Made by a program: the position numbers and the translations under genes. A stretch of DNA of 25,540 nucleotides from Bordetella parapertussis (GTDB lineage Bacteria; Pseudomonadota; Gammaproteobacteria; Burkholderiales; Burkholderiaceae_C): contig CAMDAN010000026.1 in NCBI GenBank assembly GCA_945888535.1, positions 1 to 25,540 on the forward strand, given 5' to 3'. Position 1 is the stretch's first letter. The number at the start of each line of letters is the position of its first letter. This document shows, one piece after another, positions 1 to 6,890 of the stretch. The notes below the pieces were generated by a model. That model searched no databases and was not told the origin of the DNA. It worked only from the letters and a program-made list of their open reading frames with translations.

Positions 1-1542
1 TTGCACGGTTTGGGTGGGAAACCCATACATCAAGTAGGCGTGTACCAAAATACCGGCATCAGAAAAACCTTTGGTCACCCGTGCAACTTGGGCGACCGAC
101 ACGCCTTTTTTCATCAGATCAAGCAATCGGTCTGAGGCCACTTCGAGCCCACCCGACATCGCAATGCAGCCGCTTTGCGCCAAGAGCTCAGCGAGTTCGG
201 GTGTAAAGGTTTTTTCAAACCGAATATTGCCCCACCAGGAGATATGCAACTTGCGGCGCAAAATTTCTTGGGCTAAGGCCTTGAGTGCTTTCGGGGGCGC
301 GGCTTCGTCTACAAAATGAAAACCTGTTTGGCCGGTTTCTTTGACGATTTGTTCAATGCGGTCGACCAGTTTGGAAGCGGTGGTGGTTTCATACCGGGCG
401 ATGTAATCCAAGCTGACATCGCAAAAACTGCACTTTTTCCAATAGCAACCGTGTGCGATCGTCAGCTTGTTCCAGCGACCATCGCTCCACAACCGATGCA
501 TGGGGTTGAGCATGTCGAGCAGGGAGAGGTATTTGTCTAAAGGCAAGCCATCCCACGTGGGGGTTCCAACATCTTCAAACGCAACATCAGGTTCGGCCCA
601 TTGCATTTTTTGAACCTCGCCGTTTATGGCGTTGCGAACGAAAGTGCGCACCAAGCGCTGCGCCGAGCGTTTGCCTTGAAGGTGTTCCAAAAGCGCCAAC
701 AAAGGGCGCTCGCCGGAATCCAAGGTGACAAAGTCAACGTAATCAAACAGTCTTGGCTCCGTAACTTCGCGTAGTTCTGTATTGACGTAGCCACCGCCCA
801 TGGCGATTTTGATTTGGGGGTAGTGGGCTTTGATGGTTTGCGCAATGCGCAGCGCGGCGTAAACCGTTCCGGGAAAAGGAACCGACAAAAGGACCAAATT
901 CGGCTGGTGGTGGTCAAGCGCTTGGCGGGTTAACTTTTGAAGCAGGGAGTCAATGAGGGTTGGCTCAGCGGCAAGCGCAAGAGCCAAAGGCTCAAAAGAC
1001 GCTTGGCTGCTGGCTAATGATTCGCCGTAGCGCACAAACTCAAAGCGCGGGTCAATGGCATCGCGTAAAACGTCTGCCAGGTCGTTAAGGTAAAGCGTAG
1101 CGAGGTGACGAGCGCGGTCTTGCTGTCCAAGGGCGCCAAAGGCCCAGGCCAGCGGATCAGCGGCTTCGCTATCACCATACGCATCTAAAGCTGCAAAACG
1201 AGGCCCTTCAGGTAAAAAGCCTCGGCCTGCAATGCGGTGACTCAACGTGGAGTCACGCCCTTGCAAAAAGGCAATCGTGGGGGCGATGGTACTGACATAA
1301 CTGTCAAAGAAATCAAGGAAGTAGTTCACGCTGGCGCTGCGTTTGGCAACTTCTAGCGTGTTGGCTTTGTCATAGACCGACTGCAAACCTTTGGGGGTAA
1401 AAAGCGCCAAGACCAGCTTCAGCGCCAAGTCCTCTTGGACTGACTCAATACCTTGGCTTCGTAAAAATCCGGTGAGGTAGGCTGTTGATGGGTAGGGCGT
1501 GTTGAGTTGCGTCATCGGCGCGATGATGCTCAGCACGCGCAT
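1..1542 (-). CDS. B12-binding-like radical SAM protein (partial, C-terminus beyond window)
   Basis: An uninterrupted frame of 514 codons runs from an ATG at 1542 off the left edge. It begins MRVLSIIAPMTQLNTPYPS. The N-terminal ~290 residues look like the cobalamin-binding-type domain of B12-dependent radical SAM enzymes: a Rossmann-like segment near 215-255 ending IAMGGGYVN, then DFVTLDSGERPL near 271-280. No DxHxxG motif is visible, as expected if a base-off type. The radical SAM core follows, with the cluster motif GCYWKKCSFC at C366, C371 and C374 (CX4CX2C, one residue longer than the usual CX3CX2C) and later FHFVDEA and MSGGLE. It starts 9 bases after the gcvH stop, so the two are probably co-transcribed. 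The substrate cannot be told; a methyltransferase, oxidative or rearrangement role are all possible. The family is clear, the function unknown. Confidence 0.85.
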   Translation of the reverse strand, partial: MRVLSIIAPMTQLNTPYPSTAYLTGFLRSQGIESVQEDLALKLVLALFTPKGLQSVYDKANTLEVAKRSASVNYFLDFFDSYVSTIAPTIAFLQGRDSTLSHRIAGRGFLPEGPRFAALDAYGDSEAADPLAWAFGALGQQDRARHLATLYLNDLADVLRDAIDPRFEFVRYGESLASSQASFEPLALALAAEPTLIDSLLQKLTRQALDHHQPNLVLLSVPFPGTVYAALRIAQTIKAHYPQIKIAMGGGYVNTELREVTEPRLFDYVDFVTLDSGERPLLALLEHLQGKRSAQRLVRTFVRNAINGEVQKMQWAEPDVAFEDVGTPTWDGLPLDKYLSLLDMLNPMHRLWSDGRWNKLTIAHGCYWKKCSFCDVSLDYIARYETTTASKLVDRIEQIVKETGQTGFHFVDEAAPPKALKALAQEILRRKLHISWWGNIRFEKTFTPELAELLAQSGCIAMSGGLEVASDRLLDLMKKGVSVAQVARVTKGFSDAGILVHAYLMYGFPTQTVQ

Positions 1543-1551
1543 AGTCAACAC

Positions 1552-1923
1552 TTAAGGCGCGAAGTTCGCATACGCCGCTTCATCCATCAAGGCATCCAGT
1601 TCTTTCGCATGGGTGAGGGTGATTTTGAAAAACCAACCTGCACCAAGCGGGTCGGTGTTGGCAAGCGAGGGATCTGCCCGTAAAACTTCGTTCACTTCCA
1701 CCACAGTTCCGCCCGCGGGAATATACACATCGGCGGCTGCTTTGACAGACTCTACAACCCCAGCGGTCGCACCTGCTTCAAAAACAGCGCCAATAGCTGG
1801 CAAGTCCACGAAAACGATATCCCCAAGAACGTCTTGGGCGTGGACCGTGATGCCGACGGTTGCAAGCACAGGACTTGAAGTCTCTGTTGCGATCCAGACG
1901 TGTTCTTCGCTGTATTTTTTCAT
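1552..1923 (-). CDS. gcvH: Glycine cleavage system H protein (lipoyl carrier)
   Basis: A 123-residue protein of normal length for GcvH (about 125-130). The lipoylation motif VVESVKAAADVY places the lipoyl-lysine at K61, matching K64 of E. coli GcvH. Flanking segments ATVGITVHAQDVLGDIVFVDLP and the C-terminal GAGWFFKI are also typical. In the known pathway the lipoyl arm shuttles the aminomethyl group between GcvP, GcvT and dihydrolipoamide dehydrogenase in the cytoplasm. Its neighbours are unusual: the ATG directly abuts the stop of the ETF-ubiquinone oxidoreductase gene upstream (no spacer), and a radical SAM gene follows after 9 bases. No gcvT or gcvP is present in the window. It may serve glycine cleavage from a separate locus, or be a dedicated lipoyl carrier for this operon; the sequence does not decide. 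Confidence 0.93.
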   Translation of the reverse strand: MKKYSEEHVWIATETSSPVLATVGITVHAQDVLGDIVFVDLPAIGAVFEAGATAGVVESVKAAADVYIPAGGTVVEVNEVLRADPSLANTDPLGAGWFFKITLTHAKELDALMDEAAYANFAP

Positions 1924-3615
1924 TTACATCCCAGCGTAGTTGGGTCCGCCACCACCTTCGGGTGTGACCCAGACGATATTTTGTGTGGGGTCTTTGATGT
2001 CACACGTTTTGCAGTGCACGCAGTTTTGGGCGTTGATTTGCAATCGATCGCTGTTGTCATCGTTCTTGACGTATTCGTAGACGCCGGCAGGGCAGTAGCG
2101 CGCCTCTGGGCCTGCGTAGATATTCAAGTTGATACCGACTGGAACGGACGCGTCTTTCAAAGTCAGATGCGCAGGTTGCTGTTCTTCGTGGTTTGTATTG
2201 CTGATAAAAACGCTGCTGAGTCGGTCAAACGTGAGCTTGCCATCGGGCTTGGGGTAGTCAATGGGTGTGCACTGCGCCGCAGGTTTTAAATAGGCATGGT
2301 CTGGTTTGTCGCGTCGCAGCGTCCAAGGAATATGGCCGCGCAACACAAACTGCTCGAACCCATTCATCAAGGTCGCAACCGTCAGACCTTTTTTAAACCA
2401 GTTCTTAAAGTTGCGGTCTTTGTTGAGTTCGGTGTGCAACCAACTGGCCTCAAAAGCCGCAGGGTATGAGCTGAGCTCATCATGCTGACGGCCGGCAACC
2501 ACCGCTTCAAAGGCAGCTTCTGCTGCGAGCATGCCGGTTTTGATCGCGGCATGGCTGCCTTTGATTCGGCTTACGTTCAAGTAGCCCGCGTTACATCCAA
2601 TCAACGCACCGCCCGGGAATACGGTTTTAGGCAAAGACGACAGGCCGCTGGCGTTAATAGCACGTGCGCCATATGCCAAACGCTTGCCAGTGATTTCGCC
2701 TTTTTCATTTTCAAAGTAATAGCGAATGTTCGGGTGGGTTTTCCAACGTTGGAATTCTTCAAACGGGCTGAGGTACGGGTTGCTGTAACCCAAGCCAGTG
2801 ATAAACCCCAAGGCCACTTTGTTGCCATCTAGGTGGTACAGAAAAGCACCGCCGTAGGTGTCTGGCTGCATAGGCCAACCCGCGGTGTGCATCACAAAGC
2901 CTGGGGTATGGCGCGATGGGTCAATTTCCCACAGTTCTTTGATGCCAATACCAAAGCTTTGTGGGTCTTTGCCTTCGTCGAGTTTGTACTTGGCAATCAG
3001 TTGCTTACCCAAATGCCCGCGAGCCCCTTCCGCAAATACCGTGTACTTGCCGAGCAGCTCCATACCGATCTGAAAATTTTCCCCGGGTACGCCGTCTTTG
3101 CCTACGCCCATGTTGCCCGTGGCCACGCCTTTAACGGAGCCATCGTCGTTGTACAAAACTTCGGCAGCTGCAAAGCCTGGAAAAATTTCAACGCCTAACC
3201 CTTCGGCTTGTTCCGCCATCCAGCGGGTCACCGCGCCTAGGCTAACAATGTAGTTTCCATCGTTGTGGGCAAACGGGGGAAGTAAAAAATTCGGCATCCG
3301 AAATGCAGATTTTTCTCCCAAAAAAGTCACTGCATCGTCTGTCACCGGCTGGTTCAAAGGCGCGCCGAGTTCTTTCCAATTGGGAATAAGCTCTGTCAGG
3401 GCTTTGGGGTCCATGATGGCACCCGACAAAATGTGGGCGCCAGCTTCAGAGCCTTTTTCTAAGACCACCACAGAAACTTCTTTGCCATGCTGTTGGGCAA
3501 GTTGCTTGATACGGATAGCGGTAGAAAGCCCACCAGGGCCGCCTCCGACGACTACAACGTCATACTCCATCGCTTCACGGGGCCCAAATTGGGCCAAAAT
3601 TTCCTGGTTGGTCAT
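1924..3615 (-). CDS. Electron transfer flavoprotein-ubiquinone oxidoreductase
   Basis: A full-length 563-residue ETF-QO. The N-terminal FAD-binding motif is VVVGGGPGG (about 21-29), with LEKGSEAGAHILSG shortly after. The C-terminus carries the single 4Fe-4S site in RYCPAGVYEY and QNCVHCKTCDIKDP (C508, C532, C535, C538), matching the family's C-terminal ferredoxin-like domain. The enzyme is a monotopic inner-membrane protein that passes electrons from reduced ETF, itself loaded by acyl-CoA dehydrogenases, to ubiquinone. The ATG at 3615 is preceded by GCGAG about 7 bases upstream. The upstream short-chain dehydrogenase gene ends 54 bases away on the same strand, and gcvH follows with no gap. 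This places it in a fatty-acid or branched-chain-acid oxidation operon. No etfAB genes are in the window. Confidence 0.97.
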   Translation of the reverse strand: MTNQEILAQFGPREAMEYDVVVVGGGPGGLSTAIRIKQLAQQHGKEVSVVVLEKGSEAGAHILSGAIMDPKALTELIPNWKELGAPLNQPVTDDAVTFLGEKSAFRMPNFLLPPFAHNDGNYIVSLGAVTRWMAEQAEGLGVEIFPGFAAAEVLYNDDGSVKGVATGNMGVGKDGVPGENFQIGMELLGKYTVFAEGARGHLGKQLIAKYKLDEGKDPQSFGIGIKELWEIDPSRHTPGFVMHTAGWPMQPDTYGGAFLYHLDGNKVALGFITGLGYSNPYLSPFEEFQRWKTHPNIRYYFENEKGEITGKRLAYGARAINASGLSSLPKTVFPGGALIGCNAGYLNVSRIKGSHAAIKTGMLAAEAAFEAVVAGRQHDELSSYPAAFEASWLHTELNKDRNFKNWFKKGLTVATLMNGFEQFVLRGHIPWTLRRDKPDHAYLKPAAQCTPIDYPKPDGKLTFDRLSSVFISNTNHEEQQPAHLTLKDASVPVGINLNIYAGPEARYCPAGVYEYVKNDDNSDRLQINAQNCVHCKTCDIKDPTQNIVWVTPEGGGGPNYAGM

Positions 3616-3669
3616 GAATAACTCGCTTGAAAATTAAAAACGGACAGCTTTCGATTTTATTCGCTCTGT

Positions 3670-4428
3670 TTAGCGGGGAGCCAAACGAATCGCGCCGTCT
3701 AAACGGATCACTTCGCCGTTGAGCATGTCGTTTTCAAAAATATGGAGTGCCAGCTTGGCGTAGTCTTGCGGTGTACCCAAGCGAGAGGGGAAGGGCACGC
3801 TTGCCGCCAAAGAGTCTTGAACCTCTTGGGGCATTCCAAACATCATGGGCGTACCAAAAATTCCGGGGGCAATTGTCATATTGCGAATACCGTTGCGGGA
3901 TAAATCACGTGCAATGGGTAAGGTCATACCAACGATGCCGCCCTTAGACGCGCTGTAGGCCGCTTGGCCAATCTGGCCGTCATAGGCAGCCACCGAAGCG
4001 GTCGAAATCATCACTCCGCGCTCGCCCGTCGATTCGGGCTCGTTCTTGCTCATGGCCTCCGAGGCCAAGCGAATCATGTTGAAGCTGCCGATTAAATTGA
4101 CCGTGATGCACTTGCTAAAAACCGCCAAACTGTGGGCCCCGTTTTTACCTACTGTTTTTTCTGCTGGCGCAATGCCAGCGCAATTGACCAAGCCCATCAG
4201 CTTGCCCATAGAAACCGCTTTGCTGACGACAGCTTGCCCATCGGCTTCGTTGCTCACATCACATTTCACAAAAGCACCACCGATTTCTTTCGCAATCGCC
4301 TCGCCTTTTGCTGCTTGCATATCGGCTATCACGACGATCCCGCCTTTGGCACTGAGCATGCGAGCGGTGCCTTCACCCAAACCTGATGCACCACCGGTGA
4401 CGATAAAAACTTTTCCTGCGATTTCCAT
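3670..4428 (-). CDS. SDR-family 3-hydroxyacyl-CoA dehydrogenase (type II/HSD10-like)
   Basis: A 252-residue short-chain dehydrogenase beginning [19 protein letters not shown] chose the ATG at 4428 because AGGAG lies 6 bases before it; the frame is open 19 codons further upstream, but those residues precede the normal SDR start. The cofactor motif is TGGASGLG (11-18), and the acidic end of strand beta-2 (VIADM) suggests NAD(H). The catalytic set is S142/S145, Y158 and K162 in the YSASK motif. NCAGIAP and the C-terminal [15 protein letters not shown] resemble type II 3-hydroxyacyl-CoA / 2-methyl-3-hydroxybutyryl-CoA dehydrogenases, which oxidise the 3-hydroxy group in isoleucine and fatty-acid degradation. 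Linkage to ETF-QO supports that role. A palindrome lies 35 bases upstream of the start (4464-4480). Exact substrate preference is inference. Confidence 0.85.
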   Translation of the reverse strand: MEIAGKVFIVTGGASGLGEGTARMLSAKGGIVVIADMQAAKGEAIAKEIGGAFVKCDVSNEADGQAVVSKAVSMGKLMGLVNCAGIAPAEKTVGKNGAHSLAVFSKCITVNLIGSFNMIRLASEAMSKNEPESTGERGVMISTASVAAYDGQIGQAAYSASKGGIVGMTLPIARDLSRNGIRNMTIAPGIFGTPMMFGMPQEVQDSLAASVPFPSRLGTPQDYAKLALHIFENDMLNGEVIRLDGAIRLAPR

Positions 4429-4463
4429 GAAATGCTCCTGATAATTTGCGGGGTAAAAAAACG

Positions 4464-4480
4464 GTTTACTTTGCGTAAAC
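4464..4480. promoter_or_regulatory. Inverted repeat in the SDR upstream region, candidate operator
   Basis: GTTTAC and GTAAAC flank the 5-base spacer TTTGC, a perfect 6-bp inverted repeat. It lies 35 bases upstream of the dehydrogenase start codon, where a repressor of a catabolic operon could bind. Arms this short are common by chance, so only the position argues for function. The regulator is unknown; fatty-acid and branched-chain-acid regulators in proteobacteria do use AT-rich dyads of this general kind. Confidence 0.3.
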
Positions 4481-4570
4481 ATCAATTATGGCTTAGGCAT
4501 AACAACGGGAGTAAGACGCCTGCAAATGCACCCAGTCACCGAGCGTCAGAGGAAAAACGGAAATCTTTGC

Positions 4571-4579
4571 TGCTACAAT
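4571..4579 (+). promoter_or_regulatory. Extended -10 promoter element of tRNA-Val
   Basis: TGCTACAAT fits the extended -10 form TGnTATAAT with one change. It ends 20 bases before the mature 5' end of the tRNA, leaving a short leader. No good -35 hexamer is seen at 16-18 bp, as is usual for extended -10 promoters. Confidence 0.6.
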
Positions 4580-4599
4580 TACGTTCGTAGGTTTTCAAC

Positions 4600-4676
4600 A
4601 GGCGCATAGCTCAGCTGGTTAGAGCACCACCTTGACATGGTGGGGGTCGTTGGTTCGAGTCCAATTGCGCCTACCA
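4600..4676 (+). tRNA. tRNA-Val(GAC)
   Basis: The cloverleaf folds cleanly. The acceptor stem is AGGCGCA with TGCGCCT, the D arm is GCTC-AGCTGGTTA-GAGC, the anticodon stem is CCACC/GGTGG around the loop TTGACAT (anticodon GAC), and the T arm has loop TTCGAGT. The discriminator is A and the 3' CCA is encoded, giving 77 bases with CCA. It reads valine codons GUC and GUU. It stands alone, with an extended -10 promoter just upstream and phaR about 100 bases downstream on the same strand. Confidence 0.97.
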
Positions 4677-4698
4677 CACCCAACCCCATTTTCTCCTG

Positions 4699-4721
4699 CG
4701 GTAAACCCTGCTACCGGGTTT
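4699..4721 (+). terminator. Possible weak terminator or attenuator hairpin between tRNA-Val and phaR
   Basis: Two mutually exclusive hairpins overlap here: CGGTA (4699-4703) with TACCG (4712-4716), and AAACCC (4703-4708) with GGGTTT (4716-4721). The second is followed by only a short T run. It could end the tRNA transcript, but both stems are short, so confidence is low. Confidence 0.3.
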
Positions 4722-4740
4722 TAGATTGCTCCCTAAAATG

Positions 4741-4755
4741 TGCTGCAATGCAACA
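4741..4755. promoter_or_regulatory. TGC-rich palindrome upstream of phaR, candidate PhaR operator
   Basis: TGCTGCAATGCAACA is a nearly perfect dyad: arms TGCTGCA and TGCAACA have one mismatched pair around a central A. It ends 25 bases before the phaR start. PhaR proteins are known to repress their own genes and phasin genes through TGC-rich sites, so an autoregulatory operator is a reasonable inference. The same dyad is not seen upstream of phaC in this window. Confidence 0.45.
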
Positions 4756-4780
4756 CATAATGGTCTAATAGGAGCGCAGC

Positions 4781-5230
4781 ATGACAAAAAAAACAGAAAC
4801 TCAGGGTGAGCCATCACAGCGAGTGATCAAAAAGTACCCCAATCGGCGTCTGTATGACACCCGTACTTCTAGCTACATCACTTTGTCTGAAATCAAGCAA
4901 TTGGTCATGGATACCGAGCTGTTTTCTGTGGTTGATGCTAAAACTTCTGAAGATTTAACCCGCAGCATCTTGCTGCAAATTATTTTGGAAGAAGAGTCCA
5001 ACGGTTCGCCGATGTTCACTATTCCAGTGCTTTCCAACATCATTCGCTTTTACGGCCATGCTATGCAGGGCCTGATGGGCGGGTATCTAGAAAAGAACAT
5101 GCAGACCTTGATGGAAATGCAAGTGCCCTTGGTTCCTGGTGTCATGGGGGCCCCGATGTTCCAGCAAATGCAGGAACAGATGCAAAAGCAAGCAGAGCAA
5201 TTCATGGGAACGTTTGGTCTTAAGCGTTGA
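4781..5230 (+). CDS. phaR: Polyhydroxyalkanoate synthesis repressor PhaR
   Basis: A 149-residue protein with the diagnostic N-terminal PHA-regulator DNA-binding domain: RVIKKYPNRRLYDTRTSSYITLSEIKQLV (about 14-42), then the PHB-accumulation domain with ILLQIILEEESNG and LSNIIRFYGHAMQGLMGGYLE. The C-terminus is Gln/Met-rich and shorter than in Cupriavidus PhaR (about 180 residues). In the known system PhaR binds both DNA and nascent PHB granules, so phasin and its own expression are released when polymer forms. AGGAG precedes the ATG. A TGC-rich dyad just upstream suggests autoregulation. rimO follows after 52 bases. The phaCAB operon it should serve lies about 6.7 kb downstream rather than next to it. 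Confidence 0.95.
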   Translation: MTKKTETQGEPSQRVIKKYPNRRLYDTRTSSYITLSEIKQLVMDTELFSVVDAKTSEDLTRSILLQIILEEESNGSPMFTIPVLSNIIRFYGHAMQGLMGGYLEKNMQTLMEMQVPLVPGVMGAPMFQQMQEQMQKQAEQFMGTFGLKR

Positions 5231-5282
5231 TCCTCCGTTGATCTGTTAACGCGCACACGATGCGCCTAGAACTATTATTTTT

Positions 5283-6686
5283 ATGAGCGAAGTTATTTCC
5301 CCATCTGTTTCATCTGTGCGTGCCCCTACCGTTGGCTTCGTGAGTTTGGGATGCCCTAAAGCGCTGACCGATTCCGAATTGATCCTGACCCAGCTCAGCG
5401 CCGAGGGTTACCAAACCTCTAAGACCTTTCAAGGCGCTGATTTGGTGATTGTTAATACCTGCGGTTTTATTGACGATGCGGTGAAAGAAAGCTTAGACAC
5501 GATTGGCGAAGCTTTGGCCGAAAATGGTCGTGTGATCGTGACGGGTTGTTTGGGTGCCAAGTCTGACGCCAACGGCGAAAACGTCGTGCGGCAGATGCAC
5601 CCGAAAGTGTTGGCCGTTACCGGGCCGCATGCGACGCAAGAGGTGATGGATGCGGTTCACTTGAATTTACCCAAACCCCATGATCCATTCTTAGATTTGG
5701 TACCGCAGTCTTTTGGTATTGCGGGGATCAAACTCACGCCCCGGCATTACGCCTATTTAAAAATCAGCGAAGGCTGTAACCACCGGTGTACGTTTTGTAT
5801 CATTCCTTCAATGCGCGGCGACTTGGTCTCCCGACCTGTTGGAGACGTTCTTAACGAGGCACGGGCATTGTTTGAAGGCGGTGTGAAAGAGTTGTTGATT
5901 GTGAGCCAAGATACATCGGCTTACGGTGTCGATGTGAAATACCGAACCGGCTTTTGGGACGGAAAACCGGTGAAGACCCGCATGCTTGATTTGGTAGCCG
6001 CCTTGGGTGACATTGCAGCCCCGTATGGGGCTTGGGTGCGTTTGCATTACGTTTACCCTTATCCCAGTGTGGACGACGTCGTGCCCTTAATGGCCGAAGG
6101 AAAGGTTTTGCCTTATCTCGATATTCCTTTGCAACATAGCCATCCTGATGTTTTACGTCGGATGAAACGCCCCGCCAGCGGCGAAAGAAATTTAGAGCGT
6201 ATTCAGCAGTGGCGCAGTGTTTGCCCAGAGTTGGTGGTGCGCAGCACGTTTATTGCAGGTTTCCCCGGAGAAACCGAAGAAGAGTTTGCGCACCTTTTGG
6301 AATTTGTCCGCGAAGCTGAAATTGACCGCGCAGGCTGTTTCGCCTACAGCGCTGTGACTGGCGCCTTGGCCAATGAATTACCGGGTATGTTGCCCATAGA
6401 ACTTCGCGAAGAGCGGCGGTCCCGTTTCATGGCGGTCGCTGAAGAGGTTTCCGCCTTGCGATTACGTAAACGCATAGGCGCAACCATGCAGATTTTGGTG
6501 GATTCAGCGCCTGGCATGGGAAAAAAGGGAGGGGTAGGTCGCAGCTACGCGGATGCACCTGAAATTGACGGAGTCGTTCGCTTACTTCCACCCGAAAAAA
6601 TCAGCAAGACTTTGAAAGTAGGTGAGTTTACGAAGGCGAAAATCGTGGGCACTGAAGGTCACGATTTGGTGGCTTTACCGATTTAA
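5283..6686 (+). CDS. rimO: Ribosomal protein S12 methylthiotransferase RimO
   Basis: A 467-residue radical SAM methylthiotransferase of RimO type. The N-terminal MTTase domain has its three cluster cysteines at C24 (SLGCPKA), C60 (NTCGFI) and C89 (TGCLGA). The radical SAM motif [14 protein letters not shown] gives C165, C169 and C172 (CX3CX2C). [20 protein letters not shown] and the C-terminal TRAM domain follow. RimO adds a methylthio group to a conserved aspartate of ribosomal protein S12. The sequence before the ATG at 5283 is AT-rich with no convincing Shine-Dalgarno, but no better in-frame start exists, since an upstream ATG frame closes at TGA immediately. It follows phaR on the same strand and may be read from the phaR transcript. 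Confidence 0.96.
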   Translation: MSEVISPSVSSVRAPTVGFVSLGCPKALTDSELILTQLSAEGYQTSKTFQGADLVIVNTCGFIDDAVKESLDTIGEALAENGRVIVTGCLGAKSDANGENVVRQMHPKVLAVTGPHATQEVMDAVHLNLPKPHDPFLDLVPQSFGIAGIKLTPRHYAYLKISEGCNHRCTFCIIPSMRGDLVSRPVGDVLNEARALFEGGVKELLIVSQDTSAYGVDVKYRTGFWDGKPVKTRMLDLVAALGDIAAPYGAWVRLHYVYPYPSVDDVVPLMAEGKVLPYLDIPLQHSHPDVLRRMKRPASGERNLERIQQWRSVCPELVVRSTFIAGFPGETEEEFAHLLEFVREAEIDRAGCFAYSAVTGALANELPGMLPIELREERRSRFMAVAEEVSALRLRKRIGATMQILVDSAPGMGKKGGVGRSYADAPEIDGVVRLLPPEKISKTLKVGEFTKAKIVGTEGHDLVALPI

Positions 6687-6715
6687 GACGCCTGTCATTT
6701 AATGGCGTTACATTC

Positions 6716-6756
6716 GGGGTAAAGTAGCTTTGAAAAAGCACCGTTTTAATAACCCC
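6716..6756. terminator. Possible two-stem hairpin between rimO and tRNA-Leu
   Basis: An outer stem GGGGT (6716-6720) with ACCCC (6752-6756) encloses an inner stem GCTTT (6727-6731) with AAAGC (6735-6739). It sits between the convergent 3' ends of rimO and tRNA-Leu, where a terminator is expected, but no clean T run follows on either strand. Confidence 0.3.
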
Positions 6757-6758
6757 AA

Positions 6759-6843
<85 letters not shown>

Positions 6844-6858
6844 ATTTCAGAAAGAGAG

Positions 6859-6867
6859 ATTGTATCA
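6859..6867 (-). promoter_or_regulatory. Extended -10 promoter element of tRNA-Leu
   Basis: On the minus strand this reads TGATACAAT, an extended -10 with the same TACAAT hexamer as the tRNA-Val promoter. It ends 15 bases before the tRNA 5' end. It overlaps the probable translation-initiation region of rnr on the other strand. Confidence 0.55.
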
Positions 6868-6890
6868 AACATATCACCCACACCAGTAGT

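Noticed and set aside
624..917. 97-residue minus-strand frame
   Set aside because: It is an alternate frame of the radical SAM gene, with no recognisable protein features.
1237..1256. GTGACTC/GAGTCAC inverted repeat in the radical SAM gene
   Set aside because: A 7-bp dyad within coding sequence is expected by chance in a window of this size.
5224..5265. Hairpins GCGTT/AACGC and GCGCA/TGCGC between phaR and rimO as a terminator
   Set aside because: Stems are five base pairs and the T-rich stretch begins about a dozen bases too late for an intrinsic terminator.
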